Positions 8,174 to 16,684 of a DNA stretch of 40,264 nucleotides are shown here, in pieces (position 1 is the stretch's first letter; each line of letters starts with the position of its first letter). Position numbers and translations under genes: made by a program. The notes beneath the pieces are model-generated. The model saw only the letters and a list, made by a program, of their open reading frames with translations, was not told the origin of the DNA and ran no database searches. Origin of the DNA: an uncultured Bacteroidia bacterium (GTDB taxonomy: Bacteria; Bacteroidota; Bacteroidia; Bacteroidales; F082); NCBI GenBank assembly GCA_902767725.1, contig CACXIM010000043.1:1-40264 (forward strand). Reading direction: 5' to 3'.

Positions 8174-8181
8174 TATTTTTG
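8174..8181 (+). promoter_or_regulatory. -7 element for the T9SS cargo gene at 8199
   Basis: TATTTTTG, 17 bases before the ATG at 8199. TTG at 8153-8155 lies 18 bases upstream as a partial -33. It is divergent from the tnaA promoter. Confidence 0.5.
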
Positions 8182-8198
8182 CTCCAAATTTGAATCCT

Positions 8199-9293
8199 AT
8201 GAAAAAACTACTTCTCATTCTATTGATTAGTCTGACTACTACTTTCTCTTTTGCTGGCAACCTCCTCAACGAAAGCTTTGAATATGCCAACCACGACTTG
8301 GAAACACCCGTTGGTTGGATCAGCGACGACAATGCCTGGACCTGTGGCTATCTCGAAAAAGACCACAATCGAATCCCCCACACAGGCAATTGGTACGCTT
8401 TCAGCAATACCAACGATGCGTGGATGTATATGCCCATGTACCTCATCCCCAGCATGAGATACCGTTTCACCTGCTGGGCCATCGCCGACGGTGCCTTCCA
8501 ACTGGAGTTTTGGGCTGGCACCTCGCCCAATCCTGACGACATGCACACACTACTCCTCTCCGAATCCGTCGCCAGTGGTGAATACGAAAAGTTCTCCAAC
8601 TTCGTAGAGACCATCCCCGACAATTGCAACTACATCGCCGTGCATGCCATTGGATTGAGCGGCAGCTACTTGACCATCGACGACATCGAAATCGACATGG
8701 TGGAGCAATACACATTTGAGGCCGAGGCCATCACGGGCGACACGGCCATGTATCCCGGCTCACAAGCTATCTTCCATTTCCTTATCCACAACACGGGCTA
8801 CGACCCCGTCGATGTCTCCGTGCACCCTTCCAATGAGTTTTTCACCAATTTCAGTTTCTATTCGAATGGCGTCATGTCATCCACCTTCCCTACCCAACCC
8901 GACGAATACGTCAAGGTGACCTGCTATGCTACACTACGGCCCGAAATCGAACCCGGAACGGTGGCCTGGCTCGACATCCACATGACCATTCCTTGCAACT
9001 GCAATACAGCCATGGTCACTTTTTGGGTAACGCCACTCAACCTCACTCTTGTGGAGGAAAGCAACATGAGTATCAGTGTATTCCCCAATCCAACCACCGA
9101 TTTTGTGACCATCGAGGCAGAACAATTAGAAAAGGTTGTGATTTATGACGCTTCGGGAAAAACAATAAAGAGCGTCACCGCTAACGGAAACGCTCTTCAA
9201 CTCGATTTGACGAATCTCAAACCTGGATATTACTATATCTCCGGCAAGACCTGCTCAACTTCCTCTTTCGTAAAGCCAATCCTAAAGATGTGA
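8199..9293 (+). CDS. Secreted protein with T9SS C-terminal sorting domain
   Basis: A 364-residue exported protein. MKKLLLILLISLTTTFSFAG is a signal peptide. An upstream in-frame TTG at 8190 exists, but the ATG at 8199 gives the better signal and spacing to the -7 motif. Residues 20-170 (NLLNESFEYANHDLETPVGW to SYLTIDDIEID) resemble the cleaved-adhesin/choice-of-anchor jelly-roll fold of Bacteroidetes surface proteins. A beta-rich middle follows, then a type A sorting domain (about 285-364, ISVFPNPTTDFVTIE ... LKPGYYYISG). Its last 61 bases overlap the convergent gene at 9233. The binding partner or enzymatic role is unknown. Confidence 0.85.
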   Translation: MKKLLLILLISLTTTFSFAGNLLNESFEYANHDLETPVGWISDDNAWTCGYLEKDHNRIPHTGNWYAFSNTNDAWMYMPMYLIPSMRYRFTCWAIADGAFQLEFWAGTSPNPDDMHTLLLSESVASGEYEKFSNFVETIPDNCNYIAVHAIGLSGSYLTIDDIEIDMVEQYTFEAEAITGDTAMYPGSQAIFHFLIHNTGYDPVDVSVHPSNEFFTNFSFYSNGVMSSTFPTQPDEYVKVTCYATLRPEIEPGTVAWLDIHMTIPCNCNTAMVTFWVTPLNLTLVEESNMSISVFPNPTTDFVTIEAEQLEKVVIYDASGKTIKSVTANGNALQLDLTNLKPGYYYISGKTCSTSSFVKPILKM

Positions 9294-10522
9294 TCCGACT
9301 TCAAGTAAAATAGCTCATGCTCGGCCTGGAAGCGCTTTTCGCCCCCACCCGTAATGTTGAGCATAATCAAATCATCGGCTTTCACCATTCCCTTTTCGAT
9401 TGCCTGTTGCAATGAGGCCGTGGCCACGGCTGCTGCATGGTAGATGTCAATACCTTCAGTCTCCTCAAACAAGGCTTTAGCGGCATTGGCCTCGTCGTTG
9501 CTGACGGCGAGAATATCGCCATTGGTGTCCTTCAAGGCATCATAAAGGCCACCGGCAAGGCCGTAAGGCGGCTTGCGGTTGGAGAGCACTGGAGCGCAAA
9601 TCTCGGCAGCGTCCTTGCGGGCTTGGTCGGGATTGTAGGGCAACAGGGCGCGCGAGTCGACACGCCAAGCGTCGTACATTGGCACAAAAGGCTTATTTTG
9701 CGACACTATCAGGCGGGCCTTGTTTGTCCCAAAACGGCCATCGCCGATGAAACGAAGGTTAGCCTCCCAAGCAGCAATGGCACCCGTACCGCTACCCACA
9801 GCTTGGAAGTAAAAGTCAGGCGTGCGGCCGATGAAGGTCGTGGCCGACATCATCGTAGTGCTCATACCGTCGCGGCGGGCAATGTTTTTGGCACCGCCTT
9901 CGGCCAAATAACCGTCAAACTCACAGACCACATTCGAAAGGTTGATGGCATCGAAATAGTCGCTGCCACTCTCAGTGGTGATGAGTTTCACACAAGGTTT
10001 CAAGGGTTTGTCGAACCACAAGGCGTTGATGTTGTCCTGAGGCACACAAAGCAGCAGCTTGATGCCGTTGTCAGAGCACACCTTGGCGAAGGCACGAGCT
10101 GTATTGCCTGCTGAAGCCACCACCAGCACCTTCTCCTTCAAATCATCACCCAAACGAGCACACACCGAATAGGCCTCCATCTCCTTGAAGGAACAGGTGG
10201 TCATGCGGGCATTGCGCTCGGGCCACCATCCATTAAAGGTGATATAGAGATTATTCAAGCCAAGCCGTCTTGCCAAACCTTCACTCTTGTAAGTGATGGG
10301 TTCGGAGGGATGCTTCAGCATGGTCTTGATGGGCAACCAATCGGCATAGCGGTAAAGGCCTAAACAAGCACCTTCCTTCACCTCAAGTTGTTTTTTCTCA
10401 TAGACAGGGCGAACCATGCTAGGCTTGTCACACTGCTTATCATCCAAAGTCCAACCTTCATCGTCAAAGATGCGTCCCGTTGCAACCGTCTGCAACTGGT
10501 ATTTCGTAGGAACAAAAATCAT
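9233..10522 (-). CDS. Cysteate synthase-like PLP-dependent enzyme
   Basis: A 429-residue fold-type II PLP enzyme related to threonine synthase. The PLP lysine is Lys113 in TTCSFKEMEAY. The phosphate-handling loop ASAGNTARAF (136-145) and glycine loop AVGSGTG (242-248) are present. Sequence style (TFNGWWPERNARMTTCSFKE, LYRYADWLP) fits the cysteate synthase branch, known first from Methanosarcina and also annotated in Bacteroidetes. There the reaction is O-phosphoserine plus sulfite giving L-cysteate, the headgroup precursor of capnine-type sulfonolipids. The later steps (cysteate acyltransferase, reductase) are not in this window. Threonine synthase is the main alternative. The C-terminus overlaps the convergent T9SS cargo gene by 61 bases. 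Confidence 0.8.
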   Translation of the reverse strand: MIFVPTKYQLQTVATGRIFDDEGWTLDDKQCDKPSMVRPVYEKKQLEVKEGACLGLYRYADWLPIKTMLKHPSEPITYKSEGLARRLGLNNLYITFNGWWPERNARMTTCSFKEMEAYSVCARLGDDLKEKVLVVASAGNTARAFAKVCSDNGIKLLLCVPQDNINALWFDKPLKPCVKLITTESGSDYFDAINLSNVVCEFDGYLAEGGAKNIARRDGMSTTMMSATTFIGRTPDFYFQAVGSGTGAIAAWEANLRFIGDGRFGTNKARLIVSQNKPFVPMYDAWRVDSRALLPYNPDQARKDAAEICAPVLSNRKPPYGLAGGLYDALKDTNGDILAVSNDEANAAKALFEETEGIDIYHAAAVATASLQQAIEKGMVKADDLIMLNITGGGEKRFQAEHELFYLKSDHIFRIGFTKEEVEQVLPEI

Positions 10523-10551
10523 TTTTGTGTCTTTTTGCGGTTATTACAGCG

Positions 10552-10559
10552 CAAAAATA
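10552..10559 (-). promoter_or_regulatory. -7 element for the cysteate synthase-like gene
   Basis: Minus-strand TATTTTTG, 30 bases upstream of the start at 10522. It lies in the short gap after the endonuclease gene at 10598. A TTTA at 10585-10582, 22 bases upstream, is a weak -33. Confidence 0.45.
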
Positions 10560-10597
10560 CAAAAAGTAAATAAATTGATAGTAAATGTATTTACTAT

Positions 10598-13500
10598 TTA
10601 TTTCACCACTATTTTTTGGATACGGACACTATCGTCAGTAAAGAGACGCAACACATAAACACCCGGCGTAATTCCCCTTGTAGAGACGTTTCCTGAAACT
10701 TCTCCAACCATAAGAACGGTGCGCCCCGTCATATCCATCATCTGTAGCGTCGCGCCATGGCAATTCTCTACAAGACAAATTTCTCCATTCTTAGCATAGG
10801 CGAAATCCGTTGAATCTTTGTCTACGGGACCTGTTGAAGGATCAAACACCAGCTTAAAACGAGTAGGATAATCGATCTTAGTAGTCTCGAAAGCGTACGA
10901 AGGTGTATGCAACAAATCCACATCGGCGCCAGTCAGGTTATCGATGAGGTGGAGATAGGTCAAACCAAGGCCTTCGGCATTGACCGAGAGGACCTGTTCC
11001 CCATTATGGCGGACTTCATAGCAAAGGTCGAGCGACTCGGCGCCATCTCGCACGAGCATGACATAAGGCTTATGCTCGCTGAGGAGATAGAGACTCGAAT
11101 GCTGTCCCCTCAAGTCCATCAGGGGCATGCTCACACCTTCGGTGAGTTTGACGTAAGCCTTTTCATCGCCCACGGTGAGGCATAGGTATTGGCCTTCCTC
11201 CGGACTATCGCTTCTCTTGCTTTGAGAGTTGAGAGTCACAGTTTGGTTGGGGGCATTGGCCTTGACTAAAAAACCTCGACCAACAGGCACGGCATTGCCC
11301 GTGACATAGATCCATGAGTCACCGTTTTGGATATAATAATACCCGTCCGAGACGTTGTCGCTCTTTGCGAAAGTAATGTCGTGTGCCGTGGGATTGCCGA
11401 GCAGGTTGAAGCCTTTCAAATCGGCATCGCTGTTATTGTAAGCCAAATCAACCGTCTCGCTGTATGAGCCGACATTCAAAGATCCAGTCATACGAATGCT
11501 CTTGGATGCAGCGTTGGCATAAAGATATCCCATGCCACTCGCCAGCGTGAAGTTGTTGGATTTGTAGTTGATCCATTCCTTCCCTTCGCTATCGCCGTCT
11601 TCATCATAAGAGTAAAGGTCAAAGTCGCCCTCCACCATAGTGCCAGTGGGAGTGCAAGAGATGAACGGCGTCGCGATTGTGTACCATCCCCCATCGCCAG
11701 AATAGGCCGTAATGGACTTTTTCAGCGTGGCTTGAATGCCATCAACGGAGTGTTGCAGTTGCGCGCCGTCTTCCAAGACAAGATTGCCGGGTTGGTTGCA
11801 AAGCGCGACGCCAAAAACATTATTGGCCACGAGGACCACTCCTGAGTGAACGGTATGCTTATCAAAGGTGTTGAGGCAAGCGAGCGTTGTGTTTTCCGTG
11901 TGCTCGTATTCCTCGCTGCGGATGAAAAGGCAAACATCTTTTTGCCCGGAAGCGTAGCAAGAAAACAGGTTGTTTGAGTTGTTATACATGATAGTATGCC
12001 TGTTTACGTTTGAATCGATGGTTTTGATGGTCGCCTTGTTTCCACTAATCGAAATAGTCCATTTTACTGCATCCGTTAGCGTCGATTGTGTCCTTAGATA
12101 ATTATTGCTTGTACCACCAGCGGCATAAAGGTATCCGCTATTGTTGGTGGCATCGAACAAAGTCCAGGCACCAGTTTCTCCTCCCAACCTCAACTCACAA
12201 GCATCGCCCAAAGTGGAAATGGCATTATTGTCGATAGTGACATCGGCAGCGGAACGATTGTTGGAATTCTGTGTTTTTCCCAAAGCCTTTTTATAATCCG
12301 CGTTCACAATGAGATACGTCCTTCCAGGCACAAGTTGTTCAGTTGAAGTAACAAGATAGTACTTTTGTTGATATGGCACTCCGATAAAGGTGAAGGATGC
12401 GCTCACCGTGACATCGCTCGCAGGCATCACAAATTGATTTCCAACGACTTCTATGGGGTTATTTGCAGCATCGGTGACCAACCAAGCATCCAATTCATAA
12501 CCCTCGTCAGGTGTGGCTGTCAAGATGATGTTAGCCCCTTCAACGGCTTCTTCCACGTTGGCACTGATGCTGCCGTGTTCCACCGAGGCCAGCGTGATGC
12601 TGTAAGCCACAACCTTTTTATAAAGTTGGATTTCTTTCTGTGCCGCATAAGTGCCCGACTTGAAATAGCGGAAACGCTGTTGATCCGAATCCGCATTATA
12701 CCTCAAATAAGCCCCACCAGAACTGACAATATTGGCATTCCCACCATCAATAGAAATGGAATTGACATAAGCAGTTGTCGTTGAACTTGAAAGTCCGTTA
12801 GCGTTACTGTTTTGGCCAATGTAATACCCACTTGCGCTCTTAATGAAATAACCGCCTTCAGTTCTGGCCGTAATCGTGAAGACAGCGGCATCAGTGGCAT
12901 CGTCTGATACTATCACGCCATCGGAAATGGAAACGCTAATGTTGTTGCCGACCGCATCCAAGGTGGTCAATGCGCCATTGAAGGCGACACTCTTGTTTTC
13001 ACAGACAATCAGGTAATCGCCATCGGTGATTTCGTCTGAACTCGTCACTTTCACAAAGTCACCGTTGCCAACATTGCCGCCTCCTTGCCAGTTTGGATCC
13101 CAAATCCCGCGGGCATATTCCGGATGGTCGATGAAGGGGTTGCGGTTGTGCTGATAATCACTGTATATGACATTATTACGGTCAATTTCCTTCTGACTGA
13201 CGGGATCATTGTCATTCCAACGCAGCAACATGGTAACAGCCCAAGGAAGGATCTCCGACTTGTTGGTCATGCCACTTGTTCCCCAATTGTCATCCTCTCC
13301 ATAATAGCGCACGCTCATGTACATCAACGCACGGGCAAAGTCGCCTTTGTATTCGTCGATAGGCTCAAAAACGATGCCATTATAGCCCAAGGAATTCTTG
13401 CAAGAGCCTAACTTCGAACCGTTTTGTGAAGTCCACGAAGCAACATCCACTTCACCGAAAGGGTAATTGCTCCTTTTAGAATTCACAAAGCCATCGGTGG

Positions 13501-13909
13501 GGAACACATGGTGCAAGTCGCGGCTTGGAACAGCCTGGTCGTCGCCACTGAACCAACTTTGCGGCCACGAATGTTCACGGTTATAGCAGTCGCCTTCCTG
13601 AACATATTCGCCACATTGGTTTTGTCCCATTGAATAGGTATAAGGCGGCGTTCCATTCGGGATGTCGGAATACATATCCCACACCACGCCGTTGCCTTTA
13701 TTGTCAGTGCTCCAGAAAGCATTCCAGATCTGTTGGTAGGGAATGGTCGTATGATCATCGATGATGTCATGCAAGGCCGCTTTTAGTTCATCACCAGATT
13801 TGCCAATGGCATCATTATAGTATCCATTAGGAATTTGGGCTTTGGTAATGAGGCTCGCCAAAGCCATTATGACAAGCATCACAAGACGGTTCGTTGTAAG
13901 TGTTTTCAT
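10598..13909 (-). CDS. Large multidomain secreted endonuclease I with T9SS sorting domain
   Basis: A 1103-residue exported protein. The start at MKTLTTNRLVML (13909) gives a proper signal peptide ending ITKAQ; an ATG nine bases upstream is less likely. Domains in order: endonuclease I (about 25-280, with NREHSWPQSWF and DLHHVFPTDG), a beta-rich module (about 290-440) ending in KEIQLYKK, an InlB B-repeat-like segment (about 445-515, SVEHGSISANVEEAVEGANI), a second similar beta module (about 520-670, GYLYAAGG, NNYLRTQS), a long beta-structured region, and a type A sorting domain in the last 80 residues (TGRTVLMVGEVSG to QKIVVK). Its nuclease domain is close to that of the protein at 4763-5827. 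The extra modules may bind surface glycans or matrix (inference). Confidence 0.9.
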   Translation of the reverse strand: MKTLTTNRLVMLVIMALASLITKAQIPNGYYNDAIGKSGDELKAALHDIIDDHTTIPYQQIWNAFWSTDNKGNGVVWDMYSDIPNGTPPYTYSMGQNQCGEYVQEGDCYNREHSWPQSWFSGDDQAVPSRDLHHVFPTDGFVNSKRSNYPFGEVDVASWTSQNGSKLGSCKNSLGYNGIVFEPIDEYKGDFARALMYMSVRYYGEDDNWGTSGMTNKSEILPWAVTMLLRWNDNDPVSQKEIDRNNVIYSDYQHNRNPFIDHPEYARGIWDPNWQGGGNVGNGDFVKVTSSDEITDGDYLIVCENKSVAFNGALTTLDAVGNNISVSISDGVIVSDDATDAAVFTITARTEGGYFIKSASGYYIGQNSNANGLSSSTTTAYVNSISIDGGNANIVSSGGAYLRYNADSDQQRFRYFKSGTYAAQKEIQLYKKVVAYSITLASVEHGSISANVEEAVEGANIILTATPDEGYELDAWLVTDAANNPIEVVGNQFVMPASDVTVSASFTFIGVPYQQKYYLVTSTEQLVPGRTYLIVNADYKKALGKTQNSNNRSAADVTIDNNAISTLGDACELRLGGETGAWTLFDATNNSGYLYAAGGTSNNYLRTQSTLTDAVKWTISISGNKATIKTIDSNVNRHTIMYNNSNNLFSCYASGQKDVCLFIRSEEYEHTENTTLACLNTFDKHTVHSGVVLVANNVFGVALCNQPGNLVLEDGAQLQHSVDGIQATLKKSITAYSGDGGWYTIATPFISCTPTGTMVEGDFDLYSYDEDGDSEGKEWINYKSNNFTLASGMGYLYANAASKSIRMTGSLNVGSYSETVDLAYNNSDADLKGFNLLGNPTAHDITFAKSDNVSDGYYYIQNGDSWIYVTGNAVPVGRGFLVKANAPNQTVTLNSQSKRSDSPEEGQYLCLTVGDEKAYVKLTEGVSMPLMDLRGQHSSLYLLSEHKPYVMLVRDGAESLDLCYEVRHNGEQVLSVNAEGLGLTYLHLIDNLTGADVDLLHTPSYAFETTKIDYPTRFKLVFDPSTGPVDKDSTDFAYAKNGEICLVENCHGATLQMMDMTGRTVLMVGEVSGNVSTRGITPGVYVLRLFTDDSVRIQKIVVK

Positions 13910-13937
13910 AATCTGCAAAATCCTTATTATGAGTCTG

Positions 13938-13945
13938 CAAAGATA
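13938..13945 (-). promoter_or_regulatory. -7 element for the large endonuclease gene
   Basis: Minus-strand TATCTTTG, 29 bases upstream of the start at 13909. No clear -33 was found. Confidence 0.45.
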
Positions 13946-13985
13946 CGAATTTTGATTAATCTTTTAGCGGTAATAATGTTTGAAA

Positions 13986-14024
13986 CACAAAAAAAGACGG
14001 CATCTTTCGATGCCGTCTTTTCAT
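13986..14024 (-). terminator. Rho-independent terminator of the ExbB/ExbD operon
   Basis: A 12-base-pair stem (AAAGACGGCATC / GATGCCGTCTTT) with a TTTC loop lies about 20 bases after the last exbD stop. On the minus strand it runs into seven T residues. Confidence 0.9.
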
Positions 14025-14040
14025 TGAACTATATGAAACA

Positions 14041-14511
14041 TTAGTTCTCCAACGCGCTGCCTTTTAATGTCGTATAGTTGATACGGAAGGCACTCACCTT
14101 ACGGAGTTCCTGTTTCACGTCGGTGACAATACCCATACGGGTGTCCTTATGCACTTTCAGTGCCGTAGTCAACAGCGGGATGTCGGCAGGGTTACGCGAG
14201 TCGCGTTCCTTCTGGATCCAGTCGGCGATGTTTTCCGGCGTGGCGAAGGCGTCATCCAATTGGATACGCGATTCCGTACCGAGTTTGGTGTCACGAGGTG
14301 CGCCGATGTAGATGGAGCTCACCAAAGCCTTGTGCTCGAGTTTTTGAATTTCAGAGGCCTTCGGCAGAGGTGACGACTTCACCTTGAGTTCGACGTCACG
14401 CATCGTAGTCGTGATCATGAAGAAGAATATCAACATGTAGACGATGTCAGGCAGTGAAGAGGTGCTCACTTGTGGCACTTCCTTCTTTCCTTCTTTTCTG
14501 AATTTTGCCAT
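14041..14511 (-). CDS. exbD: ExbD/TolR-family biopolymer transport protein (second copy)
   Basis: A 156-residue inner-membrane protein with a short cytoplasmic start (KFRKEGKKEVPQVSTSSLPDIVYMLIFFFMITT), one transmembrane helix carrying the proton-coupling Asp near residue 24, and a periplasmic domain. With ExbB it uses the proton gradient to energise outer-membrane TonB-dependent receptors or related envelope work. It is last in a four-gene operon and 14 bases after the other exbD. Paired exbD genes after exbB are usual in Bacteroidetes. The partner TonB is not in the window. Confidence 0.9.
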   Translation of the reverse strand: MAKFRKEGKKEVPQVSTSSLPDIVYMLIFFFMITTTMRDVELKVKSSPLPKASEIQKLEHKALVSSIYIGAPRDTKLGTESRIQLDDAFATPENIADWIQKERDSRNPADIPLLTTALKVHKDTRMGIVTDVKQELRKVSAFRINYTTLKGSALEN

Positions 14512-14525
14512 ATTTCTATCCTCCT

Positions 14526-15098
14526 TTAGTCTTTTTTGTAGTCAACGGGTTCGGCCTCACTGACACGCACAGGCACGGCCTCGTTAACTGCCTTGGTTTG
14601 TTCTTCTGTGAGTTGCTCGAGGGTCTTGCCCCACGTGTTCTTGGCAAGTTCTGCCTTCATTTCATTGAAGGCACGAGCCAACTCATTCTGCACGCTGATG
14701 TACATAGCATACGAAGTGCCGCGGTCGTTCTGGAGGGAGATAACACCTTTTGACATCTTGATAGTGCCAATGCCTTCGCCAAAGGTCTTGTCTTCCGTTT
14801 CAGGAGCGGTCTCATCGTTGGGGCGAGGAGTCATAAAGTCTTTGGCGAGGTCCTTCAGCATGGAGATGTCGCAAGGACGGCCATTGACCAATAACTTATC
14901 GCTCTTGTTTACCATCACATTCATCACGTTTCTTTCCTTAACCTTGGTGTCCTCTTGTTCGGCTTGAATCGGAGGGGGCAGACGACGGGTGATACCGTAG
15001 TCCACGTCCATCGAGGTCGTCATCAGGAAGAAACACAACAGCAAGAATGCTATGTCAGCCTGTGAACTCGAATTGATTTCTGGTGTTTTTCTTGCCAT
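14526..15098 (-). CDS. exbD: ExbD/TolR-family biopolymer transport protein (first copy)
   Basis: A 190-residue protein with N-terminus MARKTPEINSSSQADIAFLL, where the Asp (near residue 15) at the start of the single transmembrane helix is the expected proton-carrying residue. The periplasmic domain (about 40-180) is longer than in the second copy and ends in a charged tail. It is preceded by the small membrane protein gene (12 bases) and followed by the other exbD (14 bases). The two ExbD proteins may form a heteromeric stator with ExbB (inference). Confidence 0.9.
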   Translation of the reverse strand: MARKTPEINSSSQADIAFLLLCFFLMTTSMDVDYGITRRLPPPIQAEQEDTKVKERNVMNVMVNKSDKLLVNGRPCDISMLKDLAKDFMTPRPNDETAPETEDKTFGEGIGTIKMSKGVISLQNDRGTSYAMYISVQNELARAFNEMKAELAKNTWGKTLEQLTEEQTKAVNEAVPVRVSEAEPVDYKKD

Positions 15099-15110
15099 GA
15101 TGAAATGATT

Positions 15111-15542
15111 TTACTTTTTAATTGCCTTGTAGATCACAGAGAAGAGGATGGAAACAAGGGCAACGCCAAGAGTGATATAGAAGAAGTTAAGACCCATTTC
15201 GACCAATCCGTGAGTCCTGCCTGTGTAGACAGTCTCTCCCGCAGGATAAGGCTTGGCAAAAGAGCCACTCGACATTAGATAAGCTACAACTGCAATAATA
15301 GCAAATGCAATGATGGCGATCAGTAGTGTCTTGCCGTTGACGCCTTTGACAGCGGCGGTGAAGATGACTGAAATCAATGCAATGACGATACCAAGTATAA
15401 TCAAGATGTAGCCCCAATTCAGGAATAAGTTGGTGCGGCTGGCATCCTTCAGGCCGAGGTAGAAATACACACCCAAGCCGACGGTGATCAAGGCCAACAG
15501 ACCAAATACCCATTTACCGATGTTTGAAAGCTTACCGTTCAT
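15111..15542 (-). CDS. Small four-helix membrane protein in the exbB-exbD operon
   Basis: A 143-residue protein with four hydrophobic segments, at about 10-28, 40-65, 70-92 and 115-138. A polar patch KPYPAGETVYTGRTHGLVEMG lies before the last helix. I do not recognise a named family. Its fixed place between exbB (12 bases) and exbD (12 bases) suggests that it assists the ExbB/ExbD motor or its assembly. Similar small proteins occur in such operons of other Bacteroidetes, as far as I recall. Confidence 0.75.
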   Translation of the reverse strand: MNGKLSNIGKWVFGLLALITVGLGVYFYLGLKDASRTNLFLNWGYILIILGIVIALISVIFTAAVKGVNGKTLLIAIIAFAIIAVVAYLMSSGSFAKPYPAGETVYTGRTHGLVEMGLNFFYITLGVALVSILFSVIYKAIKK

Positions 15543-15554
15543 GATTATTACTTA

Positions 15555-16385
15555 TTATTTGTTGTTGTACTTAGCAAGAATGTCCATGAAGGAGATGGAA
15601 GCGTCTTCCATGTCGTTCACGATGCTTTCGATCTTAGAAGCGATGAAGTTGAAGAAAATCTGAAGGATAATAGCGGCAATCAGACCGAACACGGTGGTCA
15701 ACAGAGCGACCTTCATACCGGAAGCAACGATCTGCGGGCTCATGTCACCAGCGGCGGCGATGTCGTCGAAGGCCTGGATCATACCGATAACAGTACCCAT
15801 GAAACCGAACATAGGAGCCAAGCTGATGCAAAGGCCAACCCAGCTCAAGCCGCTTTCAAGCTTACCACCAGCGACGGAACCGTAAGAAACGATGGATTTT
15901 TCAACCTCTTCGAGTGACTGGCCATCCTGATAACGGATGAGGCCTTGGGTGAAGATGCTGGCCACAGGACCGCGGGTGTCCTTGCAGAGTTGTTTGGCAC
16001 CTTCAACGTCGCCGTTCTTCATCTTGGCTTCAATACCAGCCAGAAGCTTCTTGGAGTTGGCGGTGGCTAAGGTCAGATAGATGATTCTCTCAATGGAGAT
16101 GGCCATACCGATCAACAGGATGATCAACACGATACCCATGAAGGCCGGACCACCATCGATGAATTGCTTCTTGATGGCTTCACGGAAAGTGGTGGGCTCA
16201 GCCGTGGTAGCAGCAGGAGTGATTTCTTCCACAGTCTCAACGGGAGCAACTTCAGGTTGTTGTTCAGGAGCAACGGTCTGTTCCGTCTGCTCGGTTTGCG
16301 CTTGCTCATCTTGAGCAACGGCGAGATTGCTGAAACCAAAAGTCATAAGGCCAGCAACCATGAGGAAAGCAATTAATTTTTTCAT
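15555..16385 (-). CDS. exbB: MotA/TolQ/ExbB-family proton channel protein
   Basis: A 276-residue protein that begins with a signal-peptide-like helix (to about 25) and a Gln/Glu/Pro/Thr-rich periplasmic linker (about 25-66). Three transmembrane helices typical of ExbB/TolQ follow: IVLIILLIGMAISIERIIYL (about 81-100), then around GLCISLAPMFGFMGTVIGMIQAF and VALLTTVFGLIAAIILQIFFNF. The GTVxGMIxAF motif is the family hallmark. It heads the operon exbB, small membrane protein, exbD, exbD. The N-terminal extension is found in Bacteroidetes forms but not in E. coli ExbB. Confidence 0.93.
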   Translation of the reverse strand: MKKLIAFLMVAGLMTFGFSNLAVAQDEQAQTEQTEQTVAPEQQPEVAPVETVEEITPAATTAEPTTFREAIKKQFIDGGPAFMGIVLIILLIGMAISIERIIYLTLATANSKKLLAGIEAKMKNGDVEGAKQLCKDTRGPVASIFTQGLIRYQDGQSLEEVEKSIVSYGSVAGGKLESGLSWVGLCISLAPMFGFMGTVIGMIQAFDDIAAAGDMSPQIVASGMKVALLTTVFGLIAAIILQIFFNFIASKIESIVNDMEDASISFMDILAKYNNK

Positions 16386-16456
16386 AGTTTAGTTTGAATG
16401 TTTTGATTATTACTATTATGAATTACTTTGTTCTAATTAAACTATTCTTCTTTCCG

Positions 16457-16544
16457 CGGAGAGAGCGGGATTCGAACCCGCGGTACCCTTTTGGAGTACA
16501 CACACTTTCCAGGCGTGCTCCTTAAACCACTCGGACATCTCTCC
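16457..16544 (-). tRNA. tRNA-Ser (anticodon GGA)
   Basis: An 88-base class II tRNA on the minus strand. The acceptor stem GGAGAGA/TCTCTCC, discriminator G, anticodon stem CACGC/GTGTG with loop CTGGAAA, long variable arm and T arm GCGGG-TTCGAAT-CCCGC all pair. The anticodon GGA (16508-16510) reads UCC and UCU. The terminal CCA is not encoded. Confidence 0.95.
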
Positions 16545-16574
16545 AAATGCCTTCCAACCAAATGCCTTCCAACC
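16545..16574. repeat. Tandem duplication of a 15-mer next to tRNA-Ser
   Basis: AAATGCCTTCCAACC occurs twice head to tail (16545-16559 and 16560-16574), directly at the 5' side of the tRNA gene. Confidence 0.8.
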
Positions 16575-16684
16575 CCTCAAGCCTTCTCTGAAATCGTTGC
16601 CAAAAGTACAACATTTTTTCATTAGGCAAACAAAAAACTTTGTTTTTTTATTGCAATTATTATTCAATTGCTTGACTAATAGCC

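Noticed and set aside
8190-8198. TTG start for the T9SS cargo gene
   Set aside because: The ATG at 8199 gives a standard signal peptide and better spacing to the -7 motif.
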